A DNA stretch of 12,714 nt from CAYMEV01 sp964431655 [NCBI: uncultured bacterium] (lineage in GTDB: Bacteria > CAYMEV01). The notes under the pieces were generated by a model, which saw nothing but the letters and a program-made list of their open reading frames with translations, searched no databases and was not told the origin of the DNA. The first letter of the stretch is position 1. Each line of letters begins with the position of its first letter. The translations under genes were made by a program, and so were the position numbers. Location: the NCBI GenBank assembly GCA_964431655.1, contig CAYSKJ010000084.1:1-12714 (forward strand), written 5' to 3'. Shown here in pieces: positions 8,343-12,714 of the stretch.

Positions 8343-11258
8343 TTAAAACAGCCACTGAACCCTTGTCCGATATTCGTCAGTTGCTGTGCCTCCGGTTGAT
8401 ATGCATTCAAGAATGTATATATATTTGCCCTGGTTTTTAACCCTGTCAGTGAATGAATAGGCCCTGGGCTCTGAAGATGTTCCCTGGCCTTCAATAATTG
8501 CGTCATTAAGCCTTACAGGCGTAAAGGAAATAAAAGGGCTTACCTTATCTCCCCGGAGCCTGTAAAGGTTGAACCCGAGGTTATCAGTCTCGGTTTCTGT
8601 TATCCACTGAACACTCACGGTATTTCCCATCCCCTGGGCTGTAAAGAAAGACAGGTCAACCGGAAGGGGTATCTCTATAAAGGCAGTATTATTATCCGGA
8701 TTGGAATCCTCCGGGACTACATCAATAATCTCCACTGTAATGATATACATCCTCGGATCCATCTCCGGACCTGTAGCCCAGTTGATAACCATATCCTCAT
8801 TGACTGCAGGTGAAAGGCCTGCCAATGACTCTGTGCCAATAAGCTGTAGATCGATACCAGGCTCAAGGCTGTAGTAAAAATTTACACTGGCTGAAGTAAT
8901 GTCCTGGTCTCCAATATTATAAACCCTTGCAGTTATCTCAACCGTATCTCCCGGCATCGGGTCTGCAGGCAGGTATGAGATATCCCCGCCAAGTATGGAG
9001 GCATCAGGACCTTCGGCTGCTGTCTGGTAGATATAAAGGTCAAAATCATAGCATTCGGGCTCAGGCCATGAGTCGCACATTATATAATAAGGGCTTTCAG
9101 AGGCAAGAAGGTCAATCTCGATGATGCGGGGATCGGTAGAGCTGTTGAATACGCCTTCTATATAATCATCGGGATCAAGATTCTCGGGACAGTCGGCAAA
9201 TACATAGATGCTGGTCCATGCATCATAGGGAACCATCTCTATGGTAACTGATGCATCCTCCGTTATATCAAGTCTGTAAAAGATATCCTCGCCATTATCA
9301 TAACTGGTTTCACCGCCGTCATAGCTGTCGCCCCTTCCGCAGGTGGTCTGGCCAAGATCCTCATAATCAAGGCCTGCCGGGATAGACACAACTATCGGGT
9401 TGTCGCAGGTATCACCTGCAGCAGAGGTATGGCAGTATGTATACTTGCTGCATGTGCCGCCTGAATATGAACCTGATATTTTATACACCTCGCCATTCAG
9501 TGCAGCTGAGCCCGGTATCAGTGACGGTATTTCATGAGGCGGCCCAGCTTCAATCCACCCAACAGCTGAAAGGTCATAGTAGAGGGAGCTGTGCCATGCC
9601 GCCCACCCGCTTGCACCTGCAACCAGCCATAATTGATGCTCGCCGTCAAGTATATTATGGGCATAGCCAAATCCCCAGTATGGTATTGGAAGCTCTGCAA
9701 TATCATTATTCTCTGCATTCCATACGCCTGTTTCAAAATCATAGCACTGAGTGCTGTTAAGATCTGTTCTAGAATCATCAACACCCCCGACGACAGCCAG
9801 CATCTTGTGAAGTGTGGAAGGATCCTCATATATAAAGGCGGCATGTAAGCCGCGTGCTGTGCTAAAATTGGGCAGAGGATCCAGCCATGCATTTCCTGCA
9901 GGGTCATATACATATACTGTGGAAAGGAACCCGCCAGCCTCACTGATGGCACCTCCTGTAATATAGAGGTATCCTGTAACCGGATCGGCAACCCAGGCCG
10001 GAACCCATATGCCTGTCAGTGCAGGGGGTGCTCCGGAAGGTGATTCATTGGTCCAGGTATTGGTATCCATATTATAGGACCACAGGCCCTCAAACCCTGC
10101 TGTTACTGTATCACCGTAAATAAATGCCTTATTACCGTAAACTGCGCCTGAACGGGCATAACAATTGCCAAAACCAGAATCAGCAACCTCAGTCCAGGTA
10201 TCCGACGCTGGATCATAGTACCTGACAGGCTGACTGCCGTCGCCATAACCTGCAATATCCCATATATATCCGTTATATGGTACAACCACATTACAATAGA
10301 CCTCTGTGACGGATGCAATGTCAGTCCAATACCTGTCAACCACTTCCTGATTTATTACTGCTGTATCACTATAGGTATCAAGGCCTGCGCTAATCTGCGC
10401 AGAAACTGTTTCCCCGACCACAAGACCAGTATCGGAGGTAATGGTGACTGTAATATCAGCATCTTCACCATCATCAAGGCTTATTGAAGCAGGTCCTGAG
10501 ACAGAACCGTTCCCCGTTGTCACAGAGTAGGACAGGGAGATCTCCCCTGGAGCTCCTGTCAGGTTTGAGATATTTACAGTAAAATCGGCAGGAATGCCGG
10601 GACAACCCTTTATTGTCTGTTCTTCCGGAGTAATGTATATGCCCGGCTCTAAAGTGCAGACAGGAATAACTGCAGGATCATTGACCATCTCATCGCAGGC
10701 TTCCTGTCCTGGGGGCGTATAGCCGTCGGAACTGCAGGGATGGTGGGGAGCCCCGCCATAATTGTCGCCGTCCCAGTACCATGAAACACTGGCATCCCCT
10801 GCTTCCGGTCCGGGTGTGGCATTGACCGTATACCAGCAATAGCATGTAGTCCCGCCTGACCCATGATTCCTTGTGTGAGAAATCAGAACAGCATTGGCAG
10901 GGTCCATGACTGCATATGAAAGATTACCCCAGGAACCGCTGTCGCAAGCCTCCCCGAAACTCGTCACGCTGTTGATAACCCAGCCTTCAGGGAAACTCAG
11001 CCATAAATAATAGACATACTCCCAGTCAGCTGAGTAGCTTTCTGCATAAAAGGCAAAATCTGCAGAAACACCCTCCTCATAGCAGTCTGCGCCTTCTTCG
11101 GGATCAAAAATAACATAGGAGCCGGTAAGGGACTTCGCCCCTGAAGGGTCGCTGATTACCCCGGTTATAATCTCCATGCTCCCGGCAGTATTGGCCGGGA
11201 AAAAAACAAAAATAATGCAAAGAACTGCAAAAAAGCCTGCTATCAGTCTCTCTGGCAT
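8343..11258 (-). CDS. Secreted multidomain protein: Kelch-like propeller, PPC-like, CARDB-like and FnIII-like domains
   Basis: A 971-residue exported protein of unknown role. Residues 1-26 form a Sec signal peptide: charged MPER, then a hydrophobic core, with likely cleavage after ANTA. The parts in order are:
- about 27-205, a Cys-rich unassigned region;
- about 206-305, a NEW3-like beta domain (FTVNISNLTG... ITVTITSDTG);
- about 308-610, Kelch-like repeats with the pattern Y-D-P-A-x-x-x-W (348-355, 451-458), GG motifs at 435-436 and 491-492;
- about 615-746, a PPC-like domain (DNGEDIFYRLDI, YYIMCDS);
- about 750-866, a CARDB-like domain (NIGDQDI, VVPEDSNPDNN);
- about 867-971, a FnIII-like domain with the familiar ETETDNLGFNLYR motif.
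The mature part has 19 Cys, suggesting disulfides. There is no LPXTG motif, no catalytic motif and no C-terminal membrane helix. A strong Shine-Dalgarno sets the start. A surface or extracellular binding or structural role is inferred. Confidence 0.9.
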   Translation of the reverse strand: MPERLIAGFFAVLCIIFVFFPANTAGSMEIITGVISDPSGAKSLTGSYVIFDPEEGADCYEEGVSADFAFYAESYSADWEYVYYLWLSFPEGWVINSVTSFGEACDSGSWGNLSYAVMDPANAVLISHTRNHGSGGTTCYCWYTVNATPGPEAGDASVSWYWDGDNYGGAPHHPCSSDGYTPPGQEACDEMVNDPAVIPVCTLEPGIYITPEEQTIKGCPGIPADFTVNISNLTGAPGEISLSYSVTTGNGSVSGPASISLDDGEDADITVTITSDTGLVVGETVSAQISAGLDTYSDTAVINQEVVDRYWTDIASVTEVYCNVVVPYNGYIWDIAGYGDGSQPVRYYDPASDTWTEVADSGFGNCYARSGAVYGNKAFIYGDTVTAGFEGLWSYNMDTNTWTNESPSGAPPALTGIWVPAWVADPVTGYLYITGGAISEAGGFLSTVYVYDPAGNAWLDPLPNFSTARGLHAAFIYEDPSTLHKMLAVVGGVDDSRTDLNSTQCYDFETGVWNAENNDIAELPIPYWGFGYAHNILDGEHQLWLVAGASGWAAWHSSLYYDLSAVGWIEAGPPHEIPSLIPGSAALNGEVYKISGSYSGGTCSKYTYCHTSAAGDTCDNPIVVSIPAGLDYEDLGQTTCGRGDSYDGGETSYDNGEDIFYRLDITEDASVTIEMVPYDAWTSIYVFADCPENLDPDDYIEGVFNSSTDPRIIEIDLLASESPYYIMCDSWPEPECYDFDLYIYQTAAEGPDASILGGDISYLPADPMPGDTVEITARVYNIGDQDITSASVNFYYSLEPGIDLQLIGTESLAGLSPAVNEDMVINWATGPEMDPRMYIITVEIIDVVPEDSNPDNNTAFIEIPLPVDLSFFTAQGMGNTVSVQWITETETDNLGFNLYRLRGDKVSPFISFTPVRLNDAIIEGQGTSSEPRAYSFTDRVKNQGKYIYILECISTGGTATDEYRTRVQWLF

Positions 11259-11265
11259 AAAAATA

Positions 11266-11272
11266 TCCTCCT
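11266..11272 (-). promoter_or_regulatory. Strong ribosome binding site of the secreted-protein gene
   Basis: The minus strand reads AGGAGGA, with its last base seven nucleotides before the ATG at 11258. It is a near-perfect Shine-Dalgarno at suitable spacing and fixes this start. The two cyclase genes have nothing comparable. Confidence 0.85.
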
Positions 11273-11280
11273 GATAAAAT

Positions 11281-12009
11281 TTAATTTATGCTATAGAAGC
11301 TCTTTTATAATAATCTTCCTGCAAATACCTCTTGATGAGAAAATTAAAATTACAATTGAAGCTGGACATCTCAGTATCCAATCATATGCAAATATCCCTC
11401 AGAATCTAATCAATATAATAAAATACATCAGCCCATTATGTCAAGGCTGAATAATGTATTTTTACTGCAGAATATAATAATTCATAAGGAATTCGCTGTT
11501 ATAAAATAAATTTTTATTTTTCAGCTCAAATCTTCAGGCGTAAACTTCCATCCCGTCTTGCATCATACAGAGGTTTTTAGCTTTGCTGAAAGGATATCTT
11601 CAGATAATGTCTGCTAACAGTCTATTCAGCTGTCATTCTCAGGCCTGCCATTGGAAGACCTGTATCACACCATGTAAAAAGTGCTGTTTCAAAAAGAAGT
11701 AACAAAAATCATAGAGATGTCTTGCAATTGCTCTTGTGTTTTAAACAATGGATGAAGAAATTATTAGTAAAATGCATGATAAATTCTTATAAAATTATGA
11801 CGTATAAGCAAAATACAGAAAGAGGAGAGCTTTATATGCTGTTCCCTCTTGTTATTAGCATATAGTTATATCTTTGTATTCCACATCATGTCAGACCTGA
11901 TATCCTGTGAAGCAAAAAGATCCGTCCCCTTTGCTTCATATTGGCAGGTGCCCTGGATGAAATGTCTGCATTTTTTATATTTGCGCACTGCTGAGCTGTA
12001 TGGCTGGGT
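11281..12009. other. AT-rich region without a supported gene
   Basis: About 730 bp, clearly richer in A and T than the neighbouring genes. Open stretches on both strands are short, lack a start with a ribosome binding site, or are interrupted by stops. It must contain the promoter of the secreted-protein gene. The best minus-strand -10-like hexamer is TATTAT in the GATTATTATAAAAG context near 11310, with a poor -35. It also holds an 8-bp inverted repeat (TATATGCT 11833-11840 and AGCATATA 11857-11864) and the longer stem-loop at 11908-11938. A decayed gene or mobile-element remnant would fit, but I cannot identify one. Confidence 0.5.
11908..11938 (-). other. 31-nt stem-loop downstream of the last gene
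   Basis: The DNA contains a perfect 9-bp inverted repeat, TGAAGCAAA and TTTGCTTCA, around 13 nt. In minus-strand RNA the stem extends to 13 bp by three G-U pairs and one G-C pair, leaving the loop ACGGA. In plus-strand RNA the extra pairs would be A-C mismatches, so the structure favours the minus transcript. It starts about 70 nt after the stop codon at 12010. No T-run follows, so it is not a classical terminator. A 3' stabilising hairpin or a repetitive extragenic palindrome are the alternatives. Confidence 0.55.
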
Positions 12010-12564
12010 TCAATTCGCTCTTTTGCCCGTGTAACTACCTTCAATCCCTATTTTTGATTTGACAATATAGCCTTTAAAGCTGCCATTAATTGTATTTTGA
12101 TCAGCTATTTTCAGTTTGACGTTAATGTGATTGCCTCCCGCATCGACTGAGTAGCTCAATCCTGTTTCTGTTACTATTAAATCTTTAACGGGATTGTTAG
12201 CAAATTTCGCACTGTATTTGCCGTTCTTTTTAGTTATGATAAGCCGTGACCTTGCACTTGCACCTTTTATGTGGTTATTAGCAGTATGCAGGCTCGTTAA
12301 ATCCCAGTTCCCCAGCCAGAAATCTGTACTGCCTGCAGGATTGATCATTTGCGAATTGTCGGTGATATATTTGTAAAATTTATAAGCAACAGGTGATCCT
12401 GCTTTTAATTTTTCATTAACCGGGTATTGCTGTAGAGCCACCCTGTTGTCATAGCGCCGGTCATCTGCAGGAATTGTGTGCGTATAGTCTGGATTGGGCA
12501 CAAGACTGCACAGCTTCAACACATCACTGGCATCCTGGGCGTATCTGGTGGTAATTTTGGGCAT
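12010..12564 (-). CDS. Hypothetical protein with beta-rich C-terminal domain, probably 5'-truncated
   Basis: A 184-residue ORF that I do not recognise. Residues 1-75 are of unknown type. Residues about 80-184 look like a small antiparallel beta domain: WLGNWDLTS, then strands around RLIITKKNGKYSA, KDLIVTETGLSYSV, INVKLKIADQNTINGSFKG and GIEGSYTGKR, with alternating hydrophobics and turn Gly/Asn. There is no signal peptide, membrane helix or catalytic motif. The ATG has no Shine-Dalgarno (GTACCTGCCATA precedes it). The same frame is open for 36 more codons upstream with protein-like content (KDIAIDLALIYLSKNFG) but no ATG, GTG or TTG, back to TAA at 12673-12675. The frame is open again from there to the window edge. 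It may be a pseudogene fragment, may use a rare start, or may carry a sequencing error. Confidence 0.5.
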   Translation of the reverse strand: MPKITTRYAQDASDVLKLCSLVPNPDYTHTIPADDRRYDNRVALQQYPVNEKLKAGSPVAYKFYKYITDNSQMINPAGSTDFWLGNWDLTSLHTANNHIKGASARSRLIITKKNGKYSAKFANNPVKDLIVTETGLSYSVDAGGNHINVKLKIADQNTINGSFKGYIVKSKIGIEGSYTGKRAN

Positions 12565-12714
12565 TATGGCAGGTACTTCGAATTGAACAAGTTGTCCGAA
12601 GTTTTTTGACAGATAGATCAGTGCCAGGTCGATAGCGATATCCTTAGGTTTGTCTTTAATCCTAAAAATCTCTTATAAAACATTTATACGATAAATCCGA
12701 GCAAAAATCAAGAA

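Noticed and set aside
8066-8506. Minus-strand ORF of 146 codons with a hydrophobic stretch, overlapping the end of the secreted-protein gene
   Set aside because: It overlaps the strongly supported gene by about 160 bp in another frame, runs straight through that gene's terminator, and has no ribosome binding site.
11608-11866. Plus-strand open stretch of about 86 codons containing an ATG at 11752 and a small AGAGGAG-preceded ORF at 11836
   Set aside because: There is no start with a ribosome binding site for the long version. The well-spaced one is only nine codons and falls inside an inverted repeat. The AT-rich composition explains the openness.
11849-12034. Plus-strand 61-codon ORF beginning with TTG
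   Set aside because: It has a rare start, no ribosome binding site at proper distance and no recognisable motif. It also runs across the stem-loop and the end of the minus-strand gene.

Overview
The window holds four protein-coding regions, all on the minus strand. Reading in the direction of transcription (right to left) they are: a small, possibly broken gene (12010-12564), a large secreted multidomain protein (8343-11258), and two consecutive large paralogous signalling proteins (4249-7959, then 175-4158). I see no tRNA, rRNA, CRISPR array or intact mobile element. The organism cannot be named from this sequence. Moderate GC, frequent AGG and ATA codons, a Sec signal peptide followed by a Cys-rich extracellular protein, and very large cyclase/STAND-ATPase/TPR proteins fit a free-living, probably Gram-negative, uncultivated bacterium of the Desulfobacterota/Nitrospirota/candidate-phylum type. 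That placement is inference only.

The core of the window is the cyclase pair. Each protein starts with two class III nucleotide cyclase domains arranged C1-C2 as in mammalian soluble adenylyl cyclase (ADCY10). A STAND/AAA_16-type ATPase module and a long C-terminal TPR array follow. In the 1327-residue protein every residue expected in an ADCY10-type catalytic site is present (two metal Asp in C1; Lys, Thr, Asn and Arg in C2). In the 1236-residue paralogue the set is also complete except for Thr to Ser. In both, the positions matching the ADCY10 bicarbonate-binding Lys and Arg are replaced, so they look like active cyclases controlled by their ATPase/TPR half rather than by bicarbonate. The two genes are 90 bp apart with no convincing terminator between them and are probably co-transcribed. 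Neither start has a clear Shine-Dalgarno, but the two N-termini align residue for residue, which supports the starts.

Upstream of the pair, and separated from it by an intrinsic terminator and about 380 bp, is a 971-residue secreted protein: signal peptide, Cys-rich N-terminal region, NEW3-like beta domain, Kelch-like beta-propeller repeats, a PPC-like beta domain, a CARDB-like domain and a C-terminal fibronectin-III-like domain. It has a strong Shine-Dalgarno. Its relation to the cyclases is positional only.

The right-hand part (11281-12009) is AT-rich and has no supported gene. It does hold a 31-nt stem-loop downstream of the last gene. At the right edge, a 184-residue ORF with a beta-rich C-terminus lacks a Shine-Dalgarno, and its frame stays open 36 codons upstream without a usual start codon, so it looks 5'-truncated or broken.
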